Below are positions 44,095-54,695 of a stretch of 64,000 nt of DNA, piece by piece. How positions within the stretch are numbered: the stretch's first letter is position 1; every line of letters starts with the position of its first letter. The translations under genes were made by a program, and so were the position numbers. The DNA is from Staphylotrichum longicolle. Lineage: Eukaryota; Ascomycota; Sordariomycetes; Sordariales; Chaetomiaceae. The notes under the pieces are model-generated. The model made no database searches. It had not been told where the DNA came from and was given only the letters and a program-made list of their open reading frames with translations. The stretch spans positions 3,906,001 through 3,970,000 of the forward strand of contig JAHCVI010000004.1 of the NCBI GenBank assembly GCA_019096155.1. Direction: 5' to 3'.

Positions 44095-44657
44095 ATGCTC
44101 GTCCCGAAACGCACCGGCCTCGGCCTCCGTGCCAGCCTCCGGGCGACCCGGTGCCTCTCCACCACGGTCGTCCGCCCCTGGGCGACTCCGACAAGCCGCC
44201 CGCCCGCCGCGGACACACGCAGCGGTAACCCCGTCGACGACATCGACCTCGTCTTCGACTACCCCACCGAGGGCCAGAGCAGCCACCAGAAGCAGCGCCT
44301 CGAGGCGTCTGGCCTCGACCTGCACTCGGCCTTGCCCCATCACCCGAAGCCCGGCATGCAGGGACAGAACATTCCCGGTGCCAAGATGGGCAAGGAGATG
44401 GGGTACACAGACAACAGTACCATGTGGGTCCAACTTGAGCCGTGAGGATCTGAACGTATTGTCTGACTGCTCACCCTCGCAACAGGTATCGATACATCGG
44501 CCTTGGTGCGCTCGGCCTGGGTGGTCTCTACATGATGATGCGACGGCAGAGTTCTGGCCCTGCTCCCAAGCCTGCTTCTATCGCGGAGCCGGGCGACCTG
44601 GTTGGGCACAAGTCGGCCGACAAGAATATGGAGAGGATGCTCGGCCGTGGAAGATGA
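44095..44657 (+). CDS. Small mitochondrial-type single-pass membrane protein
   Basis: Two exons (44095-44423 and 44486-44657) with a 62-nt intron give 166 residues. The N-terminus MLVPKRTGLGLRASLRATRC is Arg-rich, hydroxylated and lacks acids, as in mitochondrial presequences. A polar middle (PVDDIDLVFDYPTEGQ) is followed by one membrane span formed after the splice (YRYIGLGALGLGGLYMMM) and a short basic tail. The donor GTGGGT inside ATG restores phase. An inner-membrane accessory role is plausible, but I do not recognise the family. Confidence 0.75.
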
Positions 44658-45408
44658 CGAGGGCCGCAGGACTGCGGTGAAAAGGGGGTAGGGATATTGA
44701 AGGGAGGACTTGACTGAAAGATTGGCCATGTAGGAGGACTTTTGCCCGTAATACCTGTAATACGTTTTACTTGACAGTAATAATACGAATTTCATTCTTC
44801 GCCAGGTTCCGTCGCGTCTGATGGTCCCTGGATAACGTGGCTTCGAGCAGTTCAAGACCTCCACCCAGGTGATTCCGTTCGCTACATGCGCAGGAGCTCG
44901 ATTGAAAGTCTCGATTGAAAGGGGGTGAGTGGATATGATCTCCCCACGCCATCACCCACTGGGGTACAGATTTGAGAGGCGGACAGATGGTGAGCAAGAA
45001 CCTTGTTGAAGGCAAGATCTGGGACGAAGAGCTCACTGGGATAGCGACACGGCACAAGAGAACAAAGCGCATTCAAACTTTGAATTCCCGACGAATGCCG
45101 GGCGTCCTAGTATGCGTGACGAACGGGGTGCTGTCGGATGGCAAGGACGCTCAAGTCGAGGGCTGTTTCCCTACGAGCCCAGCCTTGTAAGACACACGGA
45201 GTCGAGGAGTCACACAACCTTTAGACCAGCAATCAAGATTACGCTTCAAGACATTGTTTGGTTTCCAAGACATTGCGACAGTTCTGAGACAGCTTCGGAT
45301 GACGCGTCGGGAACTTTGATCATCCATGCCCAGGGCATGTCATTCTGATCATCGCTTTTCTCACAGCATCCAGCTCGGGAAGTCCCTCAGCACTTCATTC
45401 ACTTCTAC
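44658..45408. other. Intergenic region, nothing recognised
   Basis: About 0.75 kb; nothing beyond short frames. Confidence 0.4.
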
Positions 45409-46437
45409 ATGTTCTACCATCTACATGACACACTCGGGAAAACCGCCAAGATGGTCTCGACAAACCTCACCGAGCTGCTCGCCGCCTACATCAATGCATT
45501 ACACATCCTCCACCGCCACGGTGTCCTCGACGGCTTCGGCCATCTCTCAGTACGGAATCCAAATAACCCACCAACGTTCTTCATGGTGCACGCGATTGCG
45601 CCTGCTCTTGTCTCCGGGCTCGACGACATCAGCGAATATCGCATCTCTGACGCAAAACCCGTGAACCCCGACGATCCCGCGGGGCCCATAGAGCGCTTCA
45701 TCCACAGCGAGGTTCTCAAGCGGTACGCGGACGTCAACGTGGTGCTGCACGGCCATCCGCCGGAGTTGATCACATATGGAGTCTCGTCTGTCAAGTTCAG
45801 ACCGGTGTTCCACGGGGCAGCATTCCTGGGTGTGTGGGTTTCCTTTGTCCATGTAACCCCCCTTGCCCCCCAAGATCGTCAGACTGACAGTGTGACGGGT
45901 GTGCCAGGCGAGCATGTCCCTATCTTTGACATTACCAAACACTACCAGCCCAACGACACGCAGGACTTTCTCGTCAGCAACCAGCGTCTGGGCGCTGCCT
46001 TGGCAGCTGAGTTTGACGACACGTCGTCTTCCACCTGCGGCGTAGCTCAAGACGCCTGTGTCGACCACAGTGATGATGGCCCAAACCGCAATAGCGATAG
46101 CAACCACGACGACGATCGCAGCGGGTACCCCGGCCACAACCTCGTTCTCATGCGATCGCACGGATTTGCCGCCGTCGCGACCGATATCAAGATTGCAACG
46201 TTCGAGGGCATCAACGCCGTGGCAAACGCCGAGATCCAATCCAAGGCGCTGACGATGCAGCACGCCTACACCGGCCAAGCTGCGCAGGGCGAGAACGGGG
46301 TTGCCTACCTAAATCAACGGCAGATCAGGGACACGCAGCAAACTATGCTGAGCGTGGTTGAGAGGCCTTGGGAGCTGTGGGTGAGGGAGGTCAAGGTTAA
46401 CCCGCTGTATGTGAATGAGTTGGACCCGGAGTATTGA
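45409..46437 (+). CDS. Class II aldolase/adducin-domain protein
   Basis: Two exons, 45409-45829 and 45908-46437. The 78-nt intron has no stop and is a multiple of three, so the region reads as one frame; splicing restores FLGEHVPIFDI, the family sequence. The product is 316 residues. Class II aldolase features are GHLSVRNP near the N-terminus, the helix with IHSEVLKRY, VVLHGHPPE (metal-binding H-x-H) and MRSHGFAAVATDI with the third histidine. These fungal paralogues are usually of unknown substrate. Between the second and third histidine motifs is an Asp/Ser/Asn-rich insertion (DDGPNRNSDSNHDDDR). The ATG at 45451 has a better context than 45409 and may be the true start. It lies beside the broken regulator and acyltransferase. 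Confidence 0.83.
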   Translation: MFYHLHDTLGKTAKMVSTNLTELLAAYINALHILHRHGVLDGFGHLSVRNPNNPPTFFMVHAIAPALVSGLDDISEYRISDAKPVNPDDPAGPIERFIHSEVLKRYADVNVVLHGHPPELITYGVSSVKFRPVFHGAAFLGVWVSFVHVTPLAPQDRQTDSVTGVPGEHVPIFDITKHYQPNDTQDFLVSNQRLGAALAAEFDDTSSSTCGVAQDACVDHSDDGPNRNSDSNHDDDRSGYPGHNLVLMRSHGFAAVATDIKIATFEGINAVANAEIQSKALTMQHAYTGQAAQGENGVAYLNQRQIRDTQQTMLSVVERPWELWVREVKVNPLYVNELDPEY

Positions 46438-46697
46438 GGTGGTTGATGAGCGCTAGGCCATGGTAGCTTGAAGTGCTTGTTTATTACCATCTTTGACGGT
46501 TGCAGCAAGACTCGAGGCCGGGGTGAGACTATCTGGTACCTGGTTGACCCGACAAGTGAGTTTCACAGTGTCCCACTGGATGTCAGGTCAAAATTGCCCT
46601 TGCAGTATGTCAAATTGATATCTCAATTGCCAGTCGAGCTACGCCCAGGAGGTTGTGTGCGTCCCGTGGACTCACATGGACACCGTGCCTCCATCTC

Positions 46698-49210
46698 CTA
46701 CTGACTGCCCAAATCGAACATTCCGACAGCAGATTGTTCTCCGCTTGCCCAGTTGGCAAGAATGGCAGAGATGTCTTGTGCTTCCCAATCTCCATGTGTG
46801 ATTGGTCCAATCCACGCTGGCAGATGTTTGGAAAGAATCATAGCCAAAGATGGACATCATCTGGCCATGGTCATCAGAGAAGCGGAGCGAGTCTTCTTGC
46901 TGGTCATACGCCGGCAGCGTCGTCGAAGGACTGCGTGTCTCCACGATACCCCTGGCGAGCTGCACAAATGCCGCACAAATCTGGTAGAGGCGCTCGGAGC
47001 CGCGAGAAGCCCCCCTTGCACGTTTCAAAAGTCCCACCACATCGTTCAAGAGCTGTACGTCCTCCTTGCTTGTCGTTGCGATTGCATGCAAGAAAATAAC
47101 AATGAATGGTGTAAAAGACGAACAGTCAAGGACCCTGTCAAGATCACCGGCCAGGTCAGCTCGCTGGCGCATCATGAAGGACTGTGAAGGGCAGAGACGC
47201 TGACCAGTTTGCAGAATCGGCATCTGTCAGGAATCCGGTTGTCTCATAGCCGGAGAAGCAGCAAATGTGGCTTTGCAGACTGAGACGGGCGGCTTGGAAA
47301 CATTCGGAGCTGATGTCCATGCCGGAGCTAGGGTCTGGTGCAGCTCGCAGTAGCGATGTCAGCGTCGAGTACTACATGACACCCCAATGCTTTCTGAACA
47401 GCTCAAAGATCTGGCTGTGGCAGACTTGACTCGAGTCAATCTGCATCTGTATCAACATCATCGGTTCTAGTCAACCGCAGAACGACCGACGAGAGACGTT
47501 GGCATACTGACATGTTCGAGCTCTTCCTGCAAACGCCGCATAGAGCCGGTAAGCTCCTTGATGTGACAGGTGCGCTCGACCCGGCCCATCTTGAGCGCGG
47601 AAACCGAGTACAACGAGTTGTAGATCTGACCCTGAAACTTCCCCAGCTTGATGGCTACGAGGAAGGATTCGTCCCACGGACGCAGAGCGGGATCGGCGGG
47701 GAGAGCAGGGTAGTTGGCATCAATCTCGAGATCTTGGAAGCATGATGCTTGCCGCCAAAGAAGCGACATATTCTTGTCGAACACATATAGCGTCCAGAAA
47801 AGCCGACGCATGGCCTCCGCGTTTCTCGTCCGGCCGCTTTGATACGTCCTCTCGCGGTGGTACTCAAGCATCTGGCAATGGCTCACCGCCATGGAGATCA
47901 GGCTCGAGCAGAGCAAGGGTTTGAATTCCTCCTGTGCTTTGATAATCTGCAGAGCACGATCAGTAAGTCAGCTAATGTCGGCTAGGTCTCGTACTCGACA
48001 TTCGGTTCAGCTCACCCCCATTGTCAACGCAAGAATGTTTTCAGAGCAAGGGATTGCTAGAACGTCGTATGCTTCAAGCCCGGCATTGAGGCTCTTCTCA
48101 CACCTGGCAAGATGTGCCTTGAGATTGTACTGTTTGCAGAGCGGGTCCGACAGCGTTATGTACTCGCGCAGCAGAAAATACAGGATCCCGTGCATCGCCG
48201 TGAGGTGGCTCACAGTAACCGCTTCGGTTGGAAAGTACACCCGCTGACAGAGGCTCTCGAGGAATGCATAGCTGTTGATGGCCCATGAGCAGAGGAAGAT
48301 GGGTGTGCGCGCTGTCCGTGTTACTCATCAGTGTGAGGAGGGTGGCTTTCGTTGGCCGTGTAAGAGCGTGGACTCGACTTCGTGCGTACCTCTAGCACTC
48401 CGAAGGATGGAAACCACTAGCCCAGCTGGTAAAAGCTCAATCGTTGGGCAGACACGCGGGGCGGGATTTCTCAAGAATCGATGAGACTCTCCAGAGTGTG
48501 AGATAGCTGATGGTTGAAGCAGGCCTTGGAGCGATGTGAGCGAGGCGCACAGGCTAGGTTCGTCCTTGTGACCTACAACACCGGCGGTCTCGTGTGCAGA
48601 TTCCGTGGCCTCGACGGAGAAACTTTGGAACGATGAAGCCCCTTCGTATAGATCGCCGGCACTCAAGGGAGCAGGTTCACAGCTCTCATATTCAGCGTTG
48701 TCGGCTGGCGTTCCTGCTGAGACGCTGCTGGAACCTTCACGCGCGGTGCTCTGTTTGGCAAGACGTTGCTCGATGCTGCAGATGCGTTCGTTCAGACGCT
48801 CGACAGACTCTGCTCTGAGTTGAGGGAGAGTGAGCCTTCCTTCAAATTCAAAGTGTACATCAGGGGATAGAACTGACAGCTGTGAAACCTTGTCAGGCTT
48901 TGAACGACTTGGGCTTGGGGCCCGGGTCTCATTTGCCCTGCCGCAGGAAATGCCAGATGCCCGACAATTGGCACATGGGTCGGTGCGGTCGCATCGGATC
49001 TATGAGGAAAGGCACTCGACCTCAGCTGATGGTTGCCACAGAGGCCATAGGTCGCCTCACCTTTCGTAGCCTGCACGCCTCAACACTGCAGAACCTGTCA
49101 GCGCAGTCTACAGGGAAAAGGGGAATGCAAGCAATCTCTACCGCTTTCGGAATCAGTGAAAGGCGAAAGCCGGTGTCTCCTCGCCTGTATCGTCTCAGCT
49201 CTCGCAACAT
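46698..49210 (-). pseudogene. Zn2Cys6/Fungal_trans regulator with stop and two frameshifts
   Basis: Seven exons can be traced: 49142-49210, 49061-49085, 48390-48999, 48016-48311, 47512-47946, 47205-47446 and 46698-47134. They encode a zinc cluster (ACRLRK, then IRCDRTDPCANC and RASGISC), a linker with RLNERICSIEQRL (dimerisation-like helix), the Fungal_trans domain (RRLFWTLYVFDKNMSLL, DLEIDANYP) and a C-terminus ending MFDLGSQ. Three lesions break it. An extra T at about 49082 destroys the first cluster Cys region. An in-frame TAG at 47372-47374 sits where the family has an aromatic residue before YSTLTSLLRA. A frame shift near 46797 precedes the last 30 residues. The family would be about 703 residues. 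A consensus error could explain the shifts, but the nonsense codon points to a decayed gene. Confidence 0.7.
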
Positions 49211-49614
49211 TCGACATGGTATCGTGCATTCCACACAGAAAGGGGACGGTGAGTACTCTGGGCTTCCACGGCCCCGCGGACGCGTCGTCATAAATGTGCC
49301 CACGGAGCCGCGGGGGCGCGGGAGCGCGGGATCCGCCCGGCCGAAAATACGGAGACCCCCTCACCAGGCTTCCACTTGTCAAGGGCGAGGGCACGCGGCC
49401 ACCCACTCCACTTCTCTTGTCTACCGAACTACGTTGCTGAGAAAGGCGATATGGTGACAATGAGAACATTCTGCTGTAGATAAATACCTGGTTTGCCCGG
49501 CATGGTACCTCAACATTCAAGTGATACAACACGCCTTGTTCCTCGACCTTTCCTCGACTCCTACCAAATCCGCCTCTTTAGCCTTGTGAGACGTGCAGCA
49601 CCGCTTGGTCAACA
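49211..49614. promoter_or_regulatory. Bidirectional promoter of the broken regulator and acyltransferase
   Basis: 404 bp between divergent start codons. A GC-rich block at about 49295-49365 holds CGGAGCCG and CGGCCG, CGG/CCG pairs of the kind zinc-cluster factors bind, and GATAAATA lies near 49478, about 130 bp upstream of the acyltransferase ATG. Roles are inferred. Confidence 0.35.
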
Positions 49615-50831
49615 ATGGCAGCCGAGCCTTGCGTTGAACGGCTAACGCCTTTGGACATGCTCATGCCAAGGACGTATATTGCGGTACTCTTGACGTTCAA
49701 AACAAAGGAGAGCGTCTCGGCCATCACTCAACCACTCCAGCGCGGCCTGGACCGCCTTTGCAAACAACTGCCGTGGTTGTCTGGCCATGTGCTCCCGACC
49801 AACGCGGCTCCATCGCGAAAGCCTGGAATTGAGGTTCGATGGGAGGCCAACGGACACCTCCCCGTTGTAGCCAACAGGGGCTCGGTTTCGGCACGGTACG
49901 AGTCGCTTTCCGCCGCCGGCATGCCCCCTACAAGCGTTCCGGAGGATGTGTGGCCGGTCCCTAGACTATGGACGAGCGCAGAGTAAACCGGCTATCAAGG
50001 GCTCTGACTCCTGAGCTAAATGCAGCACCCGGTGTTCCTCTCAACGCCCTCATCGCGTCACACCCCGAGTTCTCCACAAATCCGCCAGCTTTGCCGACCT
50101 CCTTTCACCCGTGCATCTGCAAGCTGTTCAGCATCTCCCTTCGGCAGATCAATGCCGTCAAAGAGCGCATAGCCGAACACACATTGGCAGAACCAAGCAC
50201 AAACTCGGTGCTCTGTGCGCTTCTCTGGTCGGCAATCACCCGCGTGCGTGAACAGCGCAACCCAGCTTTGGCGAGCGAGACTAGCCAACTCGTGACAGCC
50301 GTCGACGGTCGACGACAACTCGGTAAAGCCTTTTCTTCACCAGAGACCCCCTATCTCGGAAACGTCGTCACATACGCCCTGGCACGACAGGCAGTGGCAA
50401 GTCTGGGCACTTCAGTCCAGGCAGATCTTGGCCGAGCTCTCGCCTCGCTTTGTGACAGCATTGCTCGGGCACAGTCAGCCGCGCGGGACAGCTTACGGCA
50501 CGTATCTGAAGTGTACAACCTTGCGGACCGCATCGACGACTACAAGAAGATTTTTCCCGGATGGGATTTGTTCGGCTCACGGGATCTTACCATCACAAGC
50601 TGGGCCAACCTTGACATGTATTCCCTGGACTTTGGCCCACAGCTCAATAAGCCGCACTTTGTCAGGGTACGCGCAGCAGAGGCGGATGGAGTTGGTCTGT
50701 TTCTGCCACGACGGTCGGCGTCGGGCGCAACCCGGGTACCTGGTCAGGTTTTGGATGTGATGCTCATGCTGCGGAAGGATGACATGGATGCCCTGGAGCA
50801 GGACACCATGTGGAAGGAGCTTGTCAACTAG
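49615..50831 (+). pseudogene. BAHD-like acyltransferase, internal deletion removing the HxxxD segment
   Basis: The 5' part (49615-49986) encodes the start of a fungal BAHD/TRI101-like acyltransferase (LTPLDMLMPRTYI, PWLSGHVLP) and stops at TAA just after DVWPVPRLW. The 3' part, in the next frame from about 49968, resumes at the later family sequence (NRLSRALTPEL, SHPEFSTNPPALP) and continues to 50831 through STNSVLCALLWSAITRVR and DLFGSRDLTITSW, with LDFGPQ in place of the usual DFGxG. The intervening stretch that normally holds the catalytic HHxxxD is absent, so about 60-80 residues are deleted with loss of frame. The ATG context (AACAATGGCA) is excellent. The residual protein would be inactive. 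It is divergent from the broken regulator. Confidence 0.75.
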
Positions 50832-51246
50832 TTTGAAAGCTAAGTTACATGACACACCGCTGTACATAGTACCTACATTTACTCTTGGGTGAAGATTCTT
50901 GTCCGAATTCCTGATCTTTTTCGATCGCCTGCCGTGTCTCGTGGCCGACCCAAGGCTCAGCTTAGGTAGGTAGGCTGAACATCACTCGGAAGACCCGTTG
51001 AAGAGCATGCTGACATTGCGGGCTTATAACCCATATCGTTGACTTCCTGGGATTGACACTGGCCCTATTTGTCGCAGCATGGGGTCACGATATCGGGCGA
51101 ACAGGAGGGACTGGATCAAACCCGGCCGAATCCTCTCCTGCTTAGAGAAAGACAGTGGAGACGCTCAGGGGCTCGCTAACACCAGTCTCTCTGCCCAAAC
51201 CTTGATGGAGCCTGAATTCCATCCCAAGCTTCAACAAGAAAAGTGG
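50832..51246. other. Intergenic region, nothing recognised
   Basis: 415 bp between the acyltransferase remnant and the tRNA. Contains a short TAGG repeat near 50963-50975. Confidence 0.35.
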
Positions 51247-51319
51247 GGCCCTATGGCGTAATTGGTAGCGCGTTCGACTCCAGATCGAAAGGTTATCCGT
51301 TCAAGTCGGGTTGGGGTCA
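51247..51319 (+). tRNA. tRNA-Trp (anticodon CCA)
   Basis: 73 nt fold into a cloverleaf: acceptor GGCCCTA pairs with TGGGGTC (two G-U wobbles), D-stem GCGT pairs with GCGC, anticodon stem TTCGA/TCGAA closes a loop CTCCAGA with CCA at 34-36, and the T-arm is ATCCG-TTCAAGT-CGGGT with discriminator A. No intron is present. Confidence 0.82.
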
Positions 51320-52318
51320 TCCAGAAGCATTCCTCATGCTTTGAGCTTTCCTTTTGCTCTCGAGAACTGTGAGCAATCCTTTTTATCTGCTCTCATGCTG
51401 CTAACACAGGATGGCTTTGCTTGGACACACGTCTCCAACTCAAGAGGGGAGCAATCCATGTATCTGAGGGACGAACTTTGATGCTGATGGGATGTGGTGT
51501 TTGTTTCTTGAGAATGCGTCGTGCTCGACAAGATGAATGGTTGCCCATCCGGTCTTCATAGCACCAATCACACCGCGAATGGCAACACACGATGTTGGAA
51601 CAGGCGTCTTGCGCCTTGTAAGTAATCGTGGGGATCGATACCTACCGTGACCCGTGTACTGTGTACGTTGCTCCTCCGCTGCTCCAGGCCTCCCAGCTTT
51701 CGCGATGATGTTCAGGGGTCAGCTCCGTGTGGGCCGAACAAGCTCTGTCCAGGCCAAGACCTCATTGGTCGGGGCGCGGCCCCCAACATCGGCGCTGCTG
51801 ATGACGCGGATATCAGGCACCAGGAAAAGATGCATGCAGGAGCGGCTTGCTCTGCCAACGTCAAAAGTTGGCCTTGATGGTTAACGCCGATTCAAACCAG
51901 TTTTGGCGTTTCACGGCTTGTGTCCATCACCAGGCACTTGGCCTTGAGGGGGTGGAGTCTTCGGCAACAGCATCTCCGAGACGGAGGAGTGGGCGCGGCC
52001 CCACTTCGGCGATCGGGGTTAAGGGACTCTGCGCAGACAGCCAGCTCTGATCCGCGCTCGTGAGATGCCTGAAAGGGTGGGGTGTGACGTCTGTGGTGGT
52101 ACATGACAAAGGATGTTGCCAGAGCCTGGCCAATTGGTCCGTAAGGTTAGGTAAAATGCTATGCCAGGCTGGTCCTCGTTGAGATAAATTGAGAAGGAGT
52201 GCAATCCTCAGTTTCAAATTTCAAGAGCGATGCTTGACCGTCTTTGAAACTCATGAGCGCATCGAGCTCTGTCGTCACTACCCCCTGTTCGCATTGATCT
52301 GCCTTCACCACGTTCAGC
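51320..52318. other. Intergenic region, nothing recognised
   Basis: About 1 kb upstream of the SDR gene. No gene or repeat is supported. Confidence 0.4.
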
Positions 52319-53191
52319 ATGGCACCCTCCCGTGTCTGGCTCATCACGGGCTGTTCCTCGGGCTTCGGCCTGCACCTCGCTCAAACCGCCGCCGCGCGTG
52401 GTGACCGCGTCCTCGCTGCGTCCCGCAACCCTGACAAGGCAACGGACCTCGCTGGCCAGAAGAACATCACCCCTGTTCGGCTTGACCACAACGATGACCT
52501 CCCACGCATCAAGGAGGCCATCAACGACATCCTCTCAGTCTACGGCACCATCGACGTCGTTGTCAATAACGCAGCTTACGTCCAGACAGGCACCGTCGAG
52601 GAGGCCTCTCCCGAGGAGACCCTCCGCCAGTTCCAGGCTAACGTCCTCGGACCCCTCAACCTCTACCGCGCCGTGCTCCCGCACCTCCGCGGCAAGGGAC
52701 AGGGCACCCTCGTCACCATCGGCTCCATGGCCGCCTGGTACCCGATGGACAGCTGCAACTTGTACAACGCCTCCAAGGCCGCCCTCCGCGCGGCCAGCCT
52801 GGGCCTCGCCAGGGAGGTCCAAGGGTTCGGCATCCAGCACTGCCTCGTTGAGCCCGGCTTCTTCCGCACTGGCCTGCTCAAGCCCGACGCCAACTTCGCC
52901 GGCACGCCGCCGTCGACTCGCTTGCCTGAGTACGACGAGATCAACCGAGTTGCAGACGACAATTTCAAGAGCTACAACGGGAAGCAGCTCGGAAACCCGG
53001 TCAAGGGCGCCGCCATCATCTACGAGGTCGTTACCTCGACTGGCGTTGCCGAGGGCAAGCCGCTGCCCGAGTTTCTTCCGCTGGGAAGCGACGCCAGCAC
53101 TGAGATCTCCAAGGCGGCACAAAAGACTCTGGATGGGATCGACGAGTGGCGGAGTATTAGCCGACTGAGCGACTTTGCCGAGAGCGAATGA
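52319..53191 (+). CDS. Classical short-chain dehydrogenase/reductase
   Basis: One exon encodes 290 residues of an NAD(P)-dependent oxidoreductase. Motifs in order are WLITGCSSGFG (TGxxxGxG cofactor loop), AASRNPDK with Arg after the second strand (suggesting NADP preference), VRLDHND, VVVNNAAY (NNAG position), IGSMAAW with the catalytic Ser and YNASKAALRA with the Tyr-Lys pair, followed by VEPGFFRTGLL. The order and spacing match fungal oxidoreductases of the family that includes 17-beta-hydroxysteroid-like enzymes. The ATG at 52319 (CAGCATGGCA) is the family start. No signal peptide. The substrate is unknown. Confidence 0.9.
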   Translation: MAPSRVWLITGCSSGFGLHLAQTAAARGDRVLAASRNPDKATDLAGQKNITPVRLDHNDDLPRIKEAINDILSVYGTIDVVVNNAAYVQTGTVEEASPEETLRQFQANVLGPLNLYRAVLPHLRGKGQGTLVTIGSMAAWYPMDSCNLYNASKAALRAASLGLAREVQGFGIQHCLVEPGFFRTGLLKPDANFAGTPPSTRLPEYDEINRVADDNFKSYNGKQLGNPVKGAAIIYEVVTSTGVAEGKPLPEFLPLGSDASTEISKAAQKTLDGIDEWRSISRLSDFAESE

Positions 53192-53291
53192 GGGTATGTA
53201 AGAGCGGGTGGAACTGTCCGATCCAAATGCACAAAAACGTGGTCGAGATATTTGTGTTGAACTCACGTTGTGTCCGTAAAGGGCCGCGCCC

Positions 53292-54695
53292 TTAGATCCA
53301 GAAAACCTCTTGCTCCTCCCATGCTATCGCCTGCTCCCTGCGACGGCAACGCTTCTCCCATTCGCGAATCGCCAGAGTGTCACCACCCTTGCAGACAATG
53401 TCGCCCAAATGCGACTGCCTTTCAGAGAACGTGTTGTCCCTCGTGCAGGAGACCCAAACTCGCTGGCTTTCCAGCCACTGGTGTTCTGCCAACGGTCCAT
53501 CCCAAGGCGGCGTCCAATCCCCTGCCCTGAACGTCACACTGCGGAGCCGGTGGCTGGTGTTGTGCTGCCAGAGAAGCCGTGCCATGTCCGCAGCGCTCGT
53601 CTTGTTTAAGAGCGGTTGGGCGTATTTGTCCGTTCCAACGCACTCGCCTTCGCACTCTAGATTTCTGTTCCAATGCTCGTTCTCTGGCTGCTGCCTGTGG
53701 CACTCACTAGCAAGTGCAAAGTAGATTGTGAGGTCAGTCAAGTCTGGCAGCCCCTCCGCCAGGACCTTTAGCGTTTCCCACGGCCATTGCCATTCCTGTT
53801 CGCCGTGAGTTCCGCTGTCGTCACGTCTGAGATTGAGAGTCAGGGCGCTGAGGTTGGGCGCACGTGCGGCCAGCATGTGCAAGTCCTCCACGCTCAATCC
53901 TGGAGGAGCATACGAGCTTGACTCGTCTGACCAGTACGCCAAGGATCGGAGCGCCGAGCTATGGTGTTGTAGCACACGCTGTAGGGATGTCCCGCTTGTG
54001 CTGTTGCTCCGCCGACGTTGGCCACGCTCCCTCCCCGAGTTCCACCACGAAAGATGGCTGAGCGAGTTGTTGGGAAGCGCAAGGATAAACTGCTCGGCGA
54101 TGGCGTTGTGGACTGCCAGAGACGTGAGGCTGGTTAATCGGGCCGGCAGCTTCTGCGCGACTTGGGCGGTCAAGGCGTACCGTCCTCGAGTGTGATTCAG
54201 TTGGAGCGTGTGGATGCGAGAGAAGTCCATGGCGTCGAGCCACAGGTCCAGGTTGGTCTTGTCTCTCTGGTCCTTCGGCAACCGGCGATACTGCAGGCAC
54301 TCTCGAATTTGAGAAAGCCCATAATTCCAGGGCCGGGAAAAAACGGCACGGCAGCGGCTATATTCGCGTGTATCAGGTTCGTATCCGTCAAGAGACAGAA
54401 TAGAGGGGGCCGCGGCATATCGCTCGCCGCCGCGAATATCGAAGGGGAAGTTGAATCTGTCAGGCCATCCGGAGCATCCGATCAAGGCGGTGCGTACCTG
54501 GAGGGTTTCGATGTCCGGGCAGCGCAGCATGGCCTCGTGGATGCTCGCCATGGAGGTGAAGACGGGTTTCGGCTGGCCAGGGAGGTGCCATGACGGGAGA
54601 CTCTCACGGATTGCAGTCGGACATTGGGCGCCGTGTGCTCCAGTCCCGATAAAGACGGACGCGAAGGCCGCTGTTACAAAGACCGGGTGTTTCAT
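53292..54695 (-). CDS. Secreted LRR-like protein of unknown function
   Basis: One exon encodes 467 residues from the ATG at 54695. MKHPVFVTAAFASVFIGTGAHG is a convincing signal peptide. The mature part has several leucine-rich segments at fairly regular distance (IHTLQLNHTRG, LTSLTSLAVHN, LRSLAYWSD, LSALTLNLRRDD, LPDLTDLTIYF, LRSVTFRAGDW), resembling the LRR-like arrays of fungal F-box-type proteins but without an F-box. At least nine cysteines are scattered. The C-terminus is basic and aromatic (EWEKRCRRREQ). Interior frames are otherwise open, and no intron is needed. The combination of secretion and an LRR-like fold suggests an extracellular binding role; no family name is assigned. Confidence 0.78.
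   Translation of the reverse strand: MKHPVFVTAAFASVFIGTGAHGAQCPTAIRESLPSWHLPGQPKPVFTSMASIHEAMLRCPDIETLQVRTALIGCSGWPDRFNFPFDIRGGERYAAAPSILSLDGYEPDTREYSRCRAVFSRPWNYGLSQIRECLQYRRLPKDQRDKTNLDLWLDAMDFSRIHTLQLNHTRGRYALTAQVAQKLPARLTSLTSLAVHNAIAEQFILALPNNSLSHLSWWNSGRERGQRRRSNSTSGTSLQRVLQHHSSALRSLAYWSDESSSYAPPGLSVEDLHMLAARAPNLSALTLNLRRDDSGTHGEQEWQWPWETLKVLAEGLPDLTDLTIYFALASECHRQQPENEHWNRNLECEGECVGTDKYAQPLLNKTSAADMARLLWQHNTSHRLRSVTFRAGDWTPPWDGPLAEHQWLESQRVWVSCTRDNTFSERQSHLGDIVCKGGDTLAIREWEKRCRRREQAIAWEEQEVFWI

Noticed and set aside
46698..50831. Repeat-induced point mutation as the cause of gene decay
   Set aside because: The lesions are indels, a deletion and a TAG not derived by C-to-T change, and the region keeps normal GC content with no TA-rich bias.
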